Positions 36,568-48,096 of a stretch of DNA of 64,000 bases are shown here, one piece after another. The position numbers and the translations under genes were made by a program. The stretch's first letter is position 1. Each line of letters starts with the position of its first letter. Location of the stretch: the NCBI GenBank assembly GCA_000752995.2, contig LM994636.1, positions 263,809-327,808 on the forward strand. The letters run 5' to 3'. Origin of the DNA: Haemophilus massiliensis (GTDB lineage: Bacteria > Pseudomonadota > Gammaproteobacteria > Enterobacterales > Pasteurellaceae). The notes under the pieces were generated by a model that made no database searches, was not told where the DNA came from, and saw nothing but the letters and a program-made list of their open reading frames with translations.

Positions 36568-37962
36568 TTATTTCCTCTCCGGGGAAATTTTTAAAGTGCG
36601 GTCTGTTTTGGACGCGTTTTTTTCTACGTTGAAATTATTCGGGCGCTGTCCGGGCTGTAGAATATGCGGTGTGACAAAAATGACTAACTCCCGCTTTTGG
36701 TGTCGCTCGCTTTCCTTGCTGAATAAGCGTTTTACCAGCGGAATGTCGCCTAGCAGTGGCACTTTGTCCGTGCCTTTGGTGATCGTATCGTGAAAGACGC
36801 CGCCCAGCACGATAGTTTCGCCGTCGCGGGCGAACACCTGCGTATTAATTTCTTGTTTATCAATGGAAACGACTTCACTGTGTCCGTATGTGATGCGGTT
36901 GCCCGGTGAATTCTGACTGACAACCAGATCCAGCAGTATGGTATTGTCCCGTGAGATATGCGGTGTGACTTCTAATCCCAGCACCGCTTCACGGAATTCT
37001 ACCGACTGAATGTCATTTTTGGTATTGCTGACAAGATAGGGAATTTCCGTCCCTTGTTTGATACTGGCACTTTGTTTGTTGGTCGTCAACAAGCGCGGAC
37101 TGGCGATGATTTCGACATTATTTTCTCGTTCCAGCGCGGTTAATTCCAAATCCAGTAACCGACCGTTGATTTTAGCGATTTGCAACGCAACGGAACCAGC
37201 CGGGGTAGTTGCCGTGCCGAAATTAACGTTGAGTTGATTGGTAATATTGTCGAATCCGTTGGCATTCAGGCTGCCGCTGATTTTATGACTGGTTTCCGTA
37301 GCGTTAAAAATACCCCAGCGCACGCCCAGTTCTTTCAGACTTTCGTCGCTGATCGTGACAATGCGCGCTTCAATGGCGATTTGTTCGATCGGCTTGTCCA
37401 TGTCGGCAATCAGGCGTTTAATTTGCTGAACAATTTGTTTTTCATCCCGCAGCAGTAACAGATTGGCGCGTTCATCAAATGCGATACTGCCGTTCGGTGA
37501 CAACAGTGAACCGCTGCCACCGGTTAGCGATTTCATCACTTCGGTCGCTTTCGCGTAATGCAGCTTGACGGATGCGGTAGTCAGCGCCGGCGTTTCGATA
37601 AGGGGAAGCTGCGCGGGTTCATCCGGCAGCGGTGTGGCAGCAAATTGTGCGGTAGTTTGGCCGGCAACTTTGCCGAGATAATAAATGTCATTTTCCCGCC
37701 ATAACTCAAGCTGTTTGATTTTAGCCACCGCGTGTAACAGTTGATCAATATCGGTATGGTTTAATTGCAGAGAGACGGTGCCTTCCAGTTCATCGTCGAT
37801 AATCAGGTTAATATTCTGTTCCAGCGCCAGCTGCTGCAAGGTGGGAACCAATGGCGCCTGCTTCAGACGAATGGAGAAAGCGGGGTTTTCAGTCGCCGCC
37901 GCGAAAGGGCAAAAACACAATAAAAACAGACCGCACTTTAAATATAAAGGAAGATATTTCAT
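36568..37962 (-). CDS. comE: Competence secretin ComE (PilQ/HofQ-like)
   Basis: Outer membrane secretin of 464 residues through which the type IV pilus and incoming DNA pass in competent cells. Signal peptide with cleavage near FAAA-TEN. The N-terminal secretin/TonB short domain covers about 30-95, the N0/N1-type domains follow, and the C-terminal secretin pore covers about 225-440. Pore signatures are VEIIASPRLLTTNKQSASIKQGTEIPY and the ending VPLLGDIPLVKRLFSKESERHQKRELVIFVTPHIL. It has the start ATG 37962 after TAGGGGGCGAG. It is the last of the com genes, eight bases after comD. Two uptake cores lie in it, one (37930) encoding LKCGL in the signal peptide. Confidence 0.93.
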   Translation of the reverse strand: MKYLPLYLKCGLFLLCFCPFAAATENPAFSIRLKQAPLVPTLQQLALEQNINLIIDDELEGTVSLQLNHTDIDQLLHAVAKIKQLELWRENDIYYLGKVAGQTTAQFAATPLPDEPAQLPLIETPALTTASVKLHYAKATEVMKSLTGGSGSLLSPNGSIAFDERANLLLLRDEKQIVQQIKRLIADMDKPIEQIAIEARIVTISDESLKELGVRWGIFNATETSHKISGSLNANGFDNITNQLNVNFGTATTPAGSVALQIAKINGRLLDLELTALERENNVEIIASPRLLTTNKQSASIKQGTEIPYLVSNTKNDIQSVEFREAVLGLEVTPHISRDNTILLDLVVSQNSPGNRITYGHSEVVSIDKQEINTQVFARDGETIVLGGVFHDTITKGTDKVPLLGDIPLVKRLFSKESERHQKRELVIFVTPHILQPGQRPNNFNVEKNASKTDRTLKISPERK

Positions 37963-37970
37963 CTCGCCCC

Positions 37971-38372
37971 CTAGAACGTCACTGTAACCGTACTCGGTTG
38001 AGTGCAGTTTGTTTCTTGCTGCCAGCGCAGAAAACGGATTTGGCGCGTATCAATATTGTCAATTTTGAGTTTTTCACGGGCGATAAAATCCCCTTGACGA
38101 ACACTGAACAGCGCATGATTTTTCGCCGTCAACAATATTTCGCTATGTTGCGGATGGAGCACCACGCCGATAATGGTGAATTCATCAAAGGCGGTATCAC
38201 CGGCGACTACCGGTTGTCCCGCGTAACAAGCTGTGTCCGTTTGTTGCGTTTGAGCGCTAGACGGTGCGCTATCGGTCGCGCTTGGATTACGTCTGGTTTT
38301 ATCGAAAGGATCTGCCCCTGCGGGCGGGATACTCATGATAACCATAACAATCAACAGCATTTTTTTTAGCAT
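37971..38372 (-). CDS. comD: Competence protein ComD (PilP-like)
   Basis: A 133-residue secreted protein with a signal peptide (MLKKMLLIVMVIMSIPPAGA). The C-terminal half resembles the PilP/HofP periplasmic domain that links the inner membrane PilN/PilO pair to the secretin: IGVVLHPQHSEILLTAKNHALFSVRQGDFI near 69-98. A low-complexity Ser/Thr/Gln linker precedes it. Two Cys (ACYAG and TNCTQ) may pair. Its position between comC and comE matches the H. influenzae comABCDE order. Confidence 0.85.
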   Translation of the reverse strand: MLKKMLLIVMVIMSIPPAGADPFDKTRRNPSATDSAPSSAQTQQTDTACYAGQPVVAGDTAFDEFTIIGVVLHPQHSEILLTAKNHALFSVRQGDFIAREKLKIDNIDTRQIRFLRWQQETNCTQPSTVTVTF

Positions 38373-38383
38373 CGTTGTTCACC

Positions 38384-38914
38384 TTAAGCAAAATGTAAGC
38401 GGAGTAACAGGTCAATTCGAATGGAAGTGGCATGGTGGTCGTTGTCTGCGCGATTAATTTGCAGCGAAACGACGTTCAGTTGTTTGTTGGCGGTTAAAAG
38501 TGCGGTCATAAATTGATTAAAATCGGTAAAGTGCCCCTCTAATTGTAGGTGCAGCTGCGGATTTCGGATAAATTCCCAGTCACTGACAAGCAGCCGTAGG
38601 TCGGTTGGTAAGAATTGTCGCACCTGTCGGTTTATTGCCGGCAAGGCTGCGGTTAAGCGCGGATCCAACGCTTGTTGGACAGATTTCTGCTGCAATGCAG
38701 TCAATAAGTTTTGTTGGTGTGTCAGCTGCTGGTTTTTGTCATTTAATGCCTGTTCCAGCTGAAGTAATAGGCGGGATTGCTGAATATAGCCGCTCAGCGG
38801 AAAGGCAATTAAAAACAGCCCTAACAGGCTTAACCACAGATTTTGCTGCAGCGGTGTCAAGGCGGCCAATTTACCGAATAAGTTGTGCGGATTGTTGAGT
38901 ACGCCGTTTTTCAT
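38384..38914 (-). CDS. comC: Competence protein ComC (PilO-like)
   Basis: A 176-residue bitopic inner membrane protein: a short cytoplasmic N terminus, one membrane helix (LWLSLLGLFLIAFPLSGYI near 25-43), a coiled coil of about 45-75 (LLLQLEQALNDKNQQLTHQQNLL), and a periplasmic domain. This is the plan of PilO/HofO, which pairs with the PilN-like ComB. The start overlaps the comB stop by four bases. An uptake core at 38498 encodes part of the periplasmic domain. Confidence 0.85.
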   Translation of the reverse strand: MKNGVLNNPHNLFGKLAALTPLQQNLWLSLLGLFLIAFPLSGYIQQSRLLLQLEQALNDKNQQLTHQQNLLTALQQKSVQQALDPRLTAALPAINRQVRQFLPTDLRLLVSDWEFIRNPQLHLQLEGHFTDFNQFMTALLTANKQLNVVSLQINRADNDHHATSIRIDLLLRLHFA

Positions 38915-39435
38915 TGCGCCTCCTTCAATGTCAGACCGAATTCAAACCATAATGTCGTCTGCTGCGGCGTGAAAGCGGTCAGCTTAGCCTCCAAAAGCCA
39001 CGGGTGTGTACTCAGAAAGTGCTGAATCCGTTCAAATTCCTGTTGATATTCAACCTGCCCTTTGAGTTTCGATTGAGCGGTAGAAAGGGTCGCTTCGGAT
39101 AATTCACCCTGCTCCAGCGGCAGTTGGGTGAGCAGTTCCAGAAAACGCAGCGCCGCTGCCGACGGTACTGACGTTTGTTCTTCCTTCCCGGCATAATGGT
39201 GGCGCAGCTTATTGGTCTGTTCAATGCGTTGCGTCAGCTGGTGCGATAACTGATGCAGTTGGCGATGATAGTCGCTGACGATGTGCCGTTGTTGCTGTAT
39301 CAAGTACAACAGATAAGTGCCGATGAACGCACTGCACAATAAACAGCACAGACTTTTCCATAAAAACACGTTCAGTTTTTGTCGGTGGCGATATAAGCGC
39401 CAAGGTAACAAATTAATCGCAACGGGTTTTTGCAT
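38911..39435 (-). CDS. comB: Competence protein ComB (PilN-like)
   Basis: A 174-residue inner membrane protein starting with INLLPWRLYRHRQKLN, the conserved N-terminal motif by which PilN proteins bind PilM (ComA here). One membrane helix near 25-45 is followed by a coiled coil (HRQLHQLSHQLTQRIEQTNKLRH) and a ferredoxin-like periplasmic domain. It should join ComA in the cytoplasm with ComC in the periplasm. The stop overlaps comC by four bases, and comA ends 15 bases upstream. Confidence 0.88.
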   Translation of the reverse strand: MQKPVAINLLPWRLYRHRQKLNVFLWKSLCCLLCSAFIGTYLLYLIQQQRHIVSDYHRQLHQLSHQLTQRIEQTNKLRHHYAGKEEQTSVPSAAALRFLELLTQLPLEQGELSEATLSTAQSKLKGQVEYQQEFERIQHFLSTHPWLLEAKLTAFTPQQTTLWFEFGLTLKEAQ

Positions 39436-39450
39436 GCTTGGGCGCTCCGA

Positions 39451-40239
39451 TTAATGCGTTATCTGCGGCGAATCACGGTGCCATAAAGCGTTGCCCAAGG
39501 CAATCACTGGGAGGTCAGTTTCGATTACCTGCCAATGGTCGGGAAAAGGCTGTGCCGGCATTAAATGGCTATAAACATAGATTGAACGCGGCTGACGGTG
39601 ATAAGATTGACAGAACTGCTCATAAAGTGCGGTCAAATTGCGGTCAGTTTGTTGGGTGACATTCACCTGCTGTGCGGTTTGCTGGATAGCAAGGTTTATC
39701 TGTTCGTCCTGATAAATAAACAGCGCATCGTCATCAACGGTTTCATCCAGCAGGTAGAGAAACGCGCGAACTATGGCGTTGATATTACTGTCTAATATGC
39801 TGATTGGCAGCGGAGAATACTGCCGGATATATTTTTCTGCGATGTCCTGCCGAACGGCGAAAATATCTAAGCGAATGCCCTGTGTTAACGGAGTGGCGAC
39901 ATAATCAAACCAGATATTATCCACTGGCGTCGGCAGTGCGTTTTGCAGTAGAAAACGGCATTGCTGTTCGGATTCCGCCGGGCTAAGGTGGTGGGGCAGC
40001 AGTATAGACTGCGTCCAGACATATAATCCCGGAATGGAGATGATAAAACTGAGATTGTTGCGCCGTTCCTGGGCGATGTGACCCATAGCCGCACGGAGTT
40101 TAGCAAGGGATAAGGGCGGGGTTAAAACGGCAGACTGCGCTCGGTCGTGCTGATCGAACCATAGGCAGTGGTAATGATTTTCGGTTTTCTGCAACCCGAT
40201 TTGCAGCGGAGAACGGGGAGTTTTATGGCGACTGAACAT
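39451..40239 (-). CDS. comA: Competence protein ComA (PilM-like)
   Basis: A 262-residue cytoplasmic protein in the place of PilM/HofM, the actin-like ATPase-fold partner of PilN. The N terminus LQIGLQKTENHYHCLWFD resembles the first beta-hairpin of that fold. Later segments include SAEQQCRFLLQNALPTPVDNIWFDY and ISILDSNINAIVRAFLYLL. Sequence conservation in this family is low, so the assignment rests partly on position as first gene of comABCDE and divergence from ponA. The start ATG 40239 follows AAGGTAAAGAGCC. A competence-type promoter is seen upstream. Confidence 0.88.
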   Translation of the reverse strand: MFSRHKTPRSPLQIGLQKTENHYHCLWFDQHDRAQSAVLTPPLSLAKLRAAMGHIAQERRNNLSFIISIPGLYVWTQSILLPHHLSPAESEQQCRFLLQNALPTPVDNIWFDYVATPLTQGIRLDIFAVRQDIAEKYIRQYSPLPISILDSNINAIVRAFLYLLDETVDDDALFIYQDEQINLAIQQTAQQVNVTQQTDRNLTALYEQFCQSYHRQPRSIYVYSHLMPAQPFPDHWQVIETDLPVIALGNALWHRDSPQITH

Positions 40240-40370
40240 TGGCTCTTTACCTTATCTTTACACTTAAAATGTTACTTTTAACTTTTGATTTATATCGGTT
40301 GTCTTTATACTTACGGACTACATTGCCGTTATTTACCGAGTAGATAGGGGTTAAGTTTTTCTGATTATTT

Positions 40371-40418
40371 TCTATATTGCATTAAACAAGAGAGAATTTT
40401 ACGATGCGGATCGCAAAA
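40371..40418 (-). promoter_or_regulatory. CRP-S (competence) site and promoter of comABCDE
   Basis: The 22 bases at 40397-40418 read TTTTACGATGCG then GATCGCAAAA. They match the CRP-S form TTTTGCGATCTNGATCGCAAAA at nearly every position in both arms. On the minus strand a -10 element TATAGA lies at 40371-40376, so the site would be centred about 43 bases before transcription start, a class II activator position. CRP-S sites need both CRP and Sxy. The site covers the ponA start codon on the other strand. Confidence 0.72.
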
Positions 40419-42977
40419 TTAATATTGAGTACCCTGTTGACTATCGTCGTGTTGGGCTGTGTTGTGGCCGGAATTTTATATATTCAGCTTAAAAGCGACC
40501 TTCCGAATGTGGAAACGCTGAAAAATGTTGAATTGCAGCAACCGATGCAAATTTATACCGCAGACGGTAAATTAATCGGCGAAGTGGGCGAGCAGCGCCG
40601 CATTCCAGTGAAACTGGAGCATGTGCCGAAAAAGCTGATTGAAGCGGTTCTGGCGACGGAAGACAGCCGTTTTTATGAACATCACGGGCTGGATCCGGTG
40701 GGGATTATGCGCGCGGTTTCAGTGGCGATCAGCAAAGGCGGCGCATCGCAGGGCGCCAGCACCATTACTCAGCAGTTGGCAAGAAACTTCTTTTTAACGC
40801 CGGAAAAAAATCTGATCCGTAAAGCCAAAGAAGCGATTTTAGCTATTGAAATCGAAAATACCCTGAATAAAGATGAAATTCTTGAATTGTATTTGAATAA
40901 AATTTATTTGGGTTATCGCGCCTATGGTGTGGCTGCGGCGGCAAAAACCTATTTTGGTAAAGACCTTGAACAGCTTACGTTGTCAGAAATGGCGGTGATT
41001 GCCGGCTTGCCGAAAGCACCCTCCACCATGAACCCGCTGTATTCTCCGAAACGTGCGGAAGAGCGCCGCAATGTGGTGTTGGGGCGTATGCTGGATATGA
41101 AATTTATCAGTAAAGAAGAATATGAACAGGCGCTGCACGAGCCGATTGTCGCCAGCTATCACGGCGCGCAGCTGGATTTCCGTGCCGATTATGTCACCGA
41201 AATGGTACGTCAGGAAATGGTGAAACGTTTCGGCGAGGAAAATGCCTATACCAGCGGTTATAAGGTTTATACCACCGTGCTGTCGAAAGATCAGTCGGAA
41301 GCGCAAAAAGCGGTCAGAAACAATGCGATTGCCTATGATATGCGCCACGGTTATCGCGGTGGTGCGCCCTTATGGAAGAAAGACGAAGCCCCATGGGAAC
41401 ACGACAGAATTATCGGTTTTTTAAGAAAACTACCGAATTCCGATCCGTTTATTCCGGCTGCGGTGCTGAGTACTGACAAAAACGGGGTGGAATTGCTGTT
41501 GGCAAACGGGGATAACATGACGCTATCCAATGGAGCGATGCGTTGGGCGGGCAAAAGAACCCCGAAAACCGGAGAGCAAATCTGGATTCGTCAAAATGGT
41601 GAAGATGGTTGGATATTGGGACAGATTCCGGAAGTCAATTCCGCACTGGTGTCATTAAACAGTGATAATGGCGCGATTGAGGCGATTGTGGGCGGATTCA
41701 GTTTTGAACAGAGTAAGTTTAACCGTGCTACACAGTCTTTAGTTCAGGTCGGTTCATCAATTAAACCGTTTATCTATGCCGCCGCGCTGGAAAAAGGATT
41801 AACGCTGTCCAGCGTGTTGCAGGATGCACCGATCAGCATTAAAAAACCCGGTCAGCAGGTATGGATGCCAAAAAATTCACCGAACCGTTATGACGGACCG
41901 ATGCGTTTACGTGTGGGGCTGGGACAGTCGAAAAATATGATCGCAGTGCGTGCTATGCAAATGGCGGGAATTGATTTTACTGCGGATTTCTTACAGCGTT
42001 TCGGCTTCAAACGTGAGCAGTATTTTGCCAGTGAGGCGTTGGCGCTGGGGGCGGCATCTTTCACACCGCTGGAAATGGCGCGCGCTTATGCCGTGTTTGA
42101 TAACGGCGGATTTTTAATCGATCCTTATCTGATAGAGAAAATTCTGGATAATTCGGGTAAAGAAATCTTTTTGGCTAACCCGAAAATTGCCTGTATTGAA
42201 TGTAATCAGATTCCGGTGGTGTATGGTGAAACGGAAAAACTGGACGGATTTAAAAATATTGATTTAACCGCGGCAGATCATCTGGAACGCACGGACAGCA
42301 ATACCAACGGTGAAGAAGTGGATCAGGACGGAGAAGAGGCCGATGTGCCCGAACTGAACGCCGGCAGCGGCAAACTGGAAGACGGTACGGTGGACTTTAT
42401 GGCGGATGCCAGAACCTCGGATTCTCAGGTGCAGTATGCACCGCGGGTAATTAGCGGCGAGCTGGCGTTTTTAATCCGCAGCGCGCTGAACACCGCCATT
42501 TTCGGCGAAAAAGGACTGGGCTGGAAAGGCACCAGTTGGCGCATGGCAAAAGAGTTTTCCCGACAGGACATCGGTGGCAAAACCGGCACCACCAATAATT
42601 CCAAGGTGGCCTGGTATGCGGGATTCGGGGCAAACATCACCACTGCGGTGTATGTTGGATTTGACGATAATAAGCGCAATCTTGGGCGCGGTGAAGCTGG
42701 TGCTCAGACCGCCATGCCAGCGTGGATTGCCTATATGAAGACCAGCCTGAGCGATATTCCGGAACGACAATTGGCGCTGCCGGAGAATATTGTGCAGAAA
42801 AATATTGATACTCGCTCCGGTTTGTTGTCCAACGGCGGCGGGCGCAGCGAATATTTTATCAAGGGAACGGAGCCGAAGCGCGCCTATGTGGAAGAACGCG
42901 GATATTATGTACCGCCTGAACTGCAACAGCGTCTGAACGGTGGCTTCGGTCAGTCGGAACCGCAGGAATTATTCTGA
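40404..42977 (+). CDS. ponA: Penicillin-binding protein 1A PonA (MrcA)
   Basis: Bifunctional peptidoglycan synthase of 857 residues. N-terminal membrane anchor (about 5-27). The glycosyltransferase domain has the catalytic Glu86 in ATEDSRFYEHHGLDPVG and GASTITQQLARNFFL near 115-129. An OB-like insert of about 300-400 is typical of PBP1A. The transpeptidase has Ser451 in the SxxK motif SSIK, a SKN-like GQSKNM near 510, and KTGT near 726. An acidic, low-complexity stretch (about 625-660) lies before the last third. Divergent from comA, as in H. influenzae and E. coli. The CRP-S-like site covers its start codon, so competence activation could affect its expression. Confidence 0.96.
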   Translation: MRIAKLILSTLLTIVVLGCVVAGILYIQLKSDLPNVETLKNVELQQPMQIYTADGKLIGEVGEQRRIPVKLEHVPKKLIEAVLATEDSRFYEHHGLDPVGIMRAVSVAISKGGASQGASTITQQLARNFFLTPEKNLIRKAKEAILAIEIENTLNKDEILELYLNKIYLGYRAYGVAAAAKTYFGKDLEQLTLSEMAVIAGLPKAPSTMNPLYSPKRAEERRNVVLGRMLDMKFISKEEYEQALHEPIVASYHGAQLDFRADYVTEMVRQEMVKRFGEENAYTSGYKVYTTVLSKDQSEAQKAVRNNAIAYDMRHGYRGGAPLWKKDEAPWEHDRIIGFLRKLPNSDPFIPAAVLSTDKNGVELLLANGDNMTLSNGAMRWAGKRTPKTGEQIWIRQNGEDGWILGQIPEVNSALVSLNSDNGAIEAIVGGFSFEQSKFNRATQSLVQVGSSIKPFIYAAALEKGLTLSSVLQDAPISIKKPGQQVWMPKNSPNRYDGPMRLRVGLGQSKNMIAVRAMQMAGIDFTADFLQRFGFKREQYFASEALALGAASFTPLEMARAYAVFDNGGFLIDPYLIEKILDNSGKEIFLANPKIACIECNQIPVVYGETEKLDGFKNIDLTAADHLERTDSNTNGEEVDQDGEEADVPELNAGSGKLEDGTVDFMADARTSDSQVQYAPRVISGELAFLIRSALNTAIFGEKGLGWKGTSWRMAKEFSRQDIGGKTGTTNNSKVAWYAGFGANITTAVYVGFDDNKRNLGRGEAGAQTAMPAWIAYMKTSLSDIPERQLALPENIVQKNIDTRSGLLSNGGGRSEYFIKGTEPKRAYVEERGYYVPPELQQRLNGGFGQSEPQELF

Positions 42978-42993
42978 ATCTTATGCAAAACTC

Positions 42994-43026
42994 ACCGCAC
43001 TTTTAAAGTGCGGTCTCTTTTTTATT
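42994..43026. terminator. Terminator from an inverted uptake-sequence pair after ponA
   Basis: ACCGCACTTTTAAAGTGCGGT (42994-43014) is a perfect palindrome of two uptake cores, followed by CTC and six T. Confidence 0.85.
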
Positions 43027-43046
43027 GATTTTTAAAGGCGGATGTT

Positions 43047-43892
43047 ATGTTGAGTTATCGTCACAGTTTTCATGCCGGTAATCATGCCGACGTATTGAAA
43101 CATTTGGTTTTAATGCTGATTATTGAAAGCCTGCAACAAAAAGAAAAAGGATTTTATTATTTGGATACGCATGCCGGTGTAGGGCGTTATCGTTTATTCG
43201 GCGATGAAGCGGAAAAAACCGGCGAGTTTGCCGAAGGAATCGGGCGGCTGTGGGAGCGCCAAGATTTACCGGAGGAAGTGGCGCGCTACACGGCGTTGAT
43301 CAGGAAAATCAATCACGGCGGAAAGGCGTTACGCTATTATGCCGGTTCACCGCTGATTGCAGCAAGTCTATTGCGCCCGCAGGATCGCGCCCTGTTGACG
43401 GAGCTGCATCCGTCGGATTATCCTTTACTACGCAATAATTTTAAGCAGTTTGACAATGTGACGAGCAAACGGGATAACGGTTTTCAGCAGCTGAAAGCCA
43501 CATTACCGCCGCTAGAACGGCGCGGTTTGGTGCTGATCGACCCGCCTTATGAACTGAAAACGGATTACGATCTGGTGGTGCAAGCGGTGATCGAGGGTTA
43601 CAAGCGGTTTGCCACCGGCATCTATGCGATTTGGTATCCGGTGGTGCTGCGCCAGCAGACTAAGCGTATTATTAAAGGGCTGGAGGCAAGTGGTATCCGT
43701 AAGATTTTGCAAATCGAACTGGCACTACGTCCGGATTCGGATCAGCGCGGCATGACTGCAAGCGGCATGATTGTGATTAATCCGCCGTGGACGCTGGAAG
43801 CGCAGATGCGGCGGGTTCTGCCTTATTTGAGCCGAGTGTTGGTGCCGGAAGGAACCGGCAATTGGTCACTGCAATGGATCGTGCCGGAGTAA
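43047..43892 (+). CDS. rlmJ: 23S rRNA A2030 N6-methyltransferase RlmJ
   Basis: Methylates adenine 2030 of 23S rRNA. It is 281 residues, the usual length. The N terminus MLSYRHSFHAGNHADVLKH is the family signature. LDTHAGVGRY near 43-52 belongs to the SAM-binding fold, and the catalytic motif DPPYELK is near 165-171, like that of Dam-type N6-adenine methylases. The start ATG 43047 follows AAAGGCGG. It lies after ponA, the neighbour also found in Haemophilus, but separated by a terminator. Confidence 0.94.
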   Translation: MLSYRHSFHAGNHADVLKHLVLMLIIESLQQKEKGFYYLDTHAGVGRYRLFGDEAEKTGEFAEGIGRLWERQDLPEEVARYTALIRKINHGGKALRYYAGSPLIAASLLRPQDRALLTELHPSDYPLLRNNFKQFDNVTSKRDNGFQQLKATLPPLERRGLVLIDPPYELKTDYDLVVQAVIEGYKRFATGIYAIWYPVVLRQQTKRIIKGLEASGIRKILQIELALRPDSDQRGMTASGMIVINPPWTLEAQMRRVLPYLSRVLVPEGTGNWSLQWIVPE

Positions 43893-43988
43893 GAAAATAC
43901 CAATCGGATTAATTCACTCAGACGTTTTGTATCGAGTGATGATTTTGGGCAGAATAGTAGGAATTTTTGATGAAATCGGGAGATTATG

Positions 43989-45344
43989 ATGAGCAGACAT
44001 TATGATTATTTAGCTATCGGTGGCGGTAGTGGCGGTATTGCGTCTATTAACCGCGCAGCAAGTTACGGTAAAAAATGCGCTATTATTGAAGCAAAATATT
44101 TAGGCGGTACCTGCGTTAATGTGGGCTGCGTACCGAAAAAAGTGATGTGGTACGGCGCACAGGTGGCGGAAGCGATTAAACTTTATGCACCGGACTACGG
44201 TTTTGACGTTAGCTTGAATCGCTTTGATTTCGCCAAATTAGTGGCAAACCGTCAGGTGTATATCGGACGTATTCACACCTCATACGAAAATGTGCTAGCG
44301 AAAAATAATGTGGATGTGATTCAGGGATGGGCGAAATTTGTGGATGCCAACACCGTTGAGGTGAACGGTGAACGGATTAGTGCGGATCATATTTTGATCG
44401 CCACCGGCGGTCGTCCGAGTCGTCCGGCAATTAAAGGCGCGGAATACGGCATTGATTCCGACGGCGTATTTGCGCTGAACACGCTGCCGAAACGCGTGGC
44501 GGTGGTCGGTGCCGGTTATATTGCGGTAGAGCTTGCCGGCGTGCTAAACAGTTTGGGCGCCGACACCCATTTGTTTGTGCGTCGCCATGCACCGTTGCGC
44601 AATTTCGACCCTTTAATTACAGATACCTTAGTAGAGGTGATGGCGCAGGACGGTATTCATCTGCATACCCACGCAATTCCGCAGGAAGTGGTAAAAAATG
44701 CGGACGGTTCGCTAACGCTGAAACTGGAAGACGGACGCGAGCAGGTTACCGATACCTTAATTTGGGCTATCGGACGTGAACCGAATACCGATAAATTAAA
44801 TCTGGATGCTGTCGGTGTAAAAACCAATTCGCAGGGCTTTATTCAGGTCGATAAATATCAGAACACCAGCGCCAAAAATATTTATGCGGTCGGTGATATT
44901 ATTGAGGGCGGCATTGAACTGACACCGGTTGCGGTGGCGGCGGGACGGCGTTTATCGGAACGATTGTTCAACCATAAACCGACCGAACATCTGGATTACA
45001 ATCTGGTGCCGACGGTCGTGTTCAGCCATCCACCGATCGGTACGATCGGGCTTACCGAACCGAAAGCGGTCGAGCGGTACGGGGCTGAAAATGTGAAAGT
45101 GTATACTTCTTCTTTCACACCGATGTACAGTGCGGTGACGGCGCATCGTCAGCCTTGTCGAATGAAGTTGGTGTGTGCGGGTAAGGAAGAGCGAATTGTC
45201 GGTTTGCACGGCATTGGTTTCGGCGTGGATGAAATGATTCAAGGTTTTGCAGTGGCGATCAAAATGGGTGCTACGAAAGCGGACTTTGACAATACCGTTG
45301 CCATTCACCCGACCGGTTCGGAAGAATTCGTGACTATGCGTTAA
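43989..45344 (+). CDS. gor: Glutathione reductase Gor
   Basis: Reduces glutathione disulfide with NADPH and keeps the cytoplasm reduced. It is 451 residues from ATG 43989, chosen because GGGAG at 43978-43982 is at the right distance; ATG 43986 is also possible. FAD-binding GGGSGG at 11-16, redox-active disulfide C42-x4-C47 ([13 protein letters not shown]), NADPH-binding [13 protein letters not shown] near 170-182, and the C-terminal catalytic His-Glu in [12 protein letters not shown]. The Arg/His signature in [13 protein letters not shown], which favours NADPH, supports glutathione reductase over dihydrolipoamide dehydrogenase. It is transcribed alone and has a terminator. Confidence 0.95.
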   Translation: MSRHYDYLAIGGGSGGIASINRAASYGKKCAIIEAKYLGGTCVNVGCVPKKVMWYGAQVAEAIKLYAPDYGFDVSLNRFDFAKLVANRQVYIGRIHTSYENVLAKNNVDVIQGWAKFVDANTVEVNGERISADHILIATGGRPSRPAIKGAEYGIDSDGVFALNTLPKRVAVVGAGYIAVELAGVLNSLGADTHLFVRRHAPLRNFDPLITDTLVEVMAQDGIHLHTHAIPQEVVKNADGSLTLKLEDGREQVTDTLIWAIGREPNTDKLNLDAVGVKTNSQGFIQVDKYQNTSAKNIYAVGDIIEGGIELTPVAVAAGRRLSERLFNHKPTEHLDYNLVPTVVFSHPPIGTIGLTEPKAVERYGAENVKVYTSSFTPMYSAVTAHRQPCRMKLVCAGKEERIVGLHGIGFGVDEMIQGFAVAIKMGATKADFDNTVAIHPTGSEEFVTMR

Positions 45345-45419
45345 GGTCTTTGGCGGGAAAAGTGCGGTCGGATTTTACGGCGTTTTTCCCGTTATCCGTC
45401 TGATATTCCATATTCTTGG

Positions 45420-45455
45420 AAAATCCAATCATATTTATGATTGGATTTTTTATCC
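45420..45455 (+). terminator. Rho-independent terminator after gor
   Basis: A 12-base stem AAAATCCAATCA / TGATTGGATTTT with loop TATTTA and a T-run. It isolates gor from lon. Confidence 0.88.
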
Positions 45456-45576
45456 GTTTGGCATATTATCTTGCTGTTATCAGCGAAAAATAAAAGACAT
45501 TTCTTATAAAAAAGTTTTGCTGTCGGCATATAAAACAGCATAATCGCGGTAAAAAAACACCGCACTTTTGACAAGC

Positions 45577-45604
45577 CTTGATCTTTATCAAACCGCCCCA
45601 ATAT
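45577..45604 (+). promoter_or_regulatory. Sigma-32-like promoter of lon
   Basis: CTTGATC (45577-45583) and CCCCAATAT (45596-45604) resemble the CTTGAAA and CCCCATNT elements with a 12-base spacer, slightly short. lon is a known member of the heat-shock regulon. The elements lie 40-65 bases before the start codon. Confidence 0.5.
45578..45591. promoter_or_regulatory. FNR box before lon
   Basis: TTGATCTTTATCAA matches the FNR consensus TTGATNNNNATCAA at all ten defined positions. A -10-like CATAAT (45610-45615) follows at a distance that would place the box near -38 to -41. It overlaps the -35 part of the heat-shock-like promoter. Confidence 0.65.
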
Positions 45605-45642
45605 CAGAGCATAATTCCGCATTTTGACATAAGAGAGTAGAT

Positions 45643-48060
<2,418 letters not shown>

Positions 48061-48096
48061 TTCAGCGTTTTTTAGGTTTTACATCACATAATCTTT

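Noticed and set aside
37851..38369. A 172-codon plus-strand frame across comD and the comE start
   Set aside because: It is antisense to comD and comE, whose products are recognisable; no ribosome site or homology supports it.
43986..45344. RclA or mercuric reductase identity for the flavoprotein at 43989
   Set aside because: The residues in [13 protein letters not shown], the CVNVGC disulfide and the ending match glutathione reductase; no HMA domain or C-terminal vicinal Cys pair of MerA is present.
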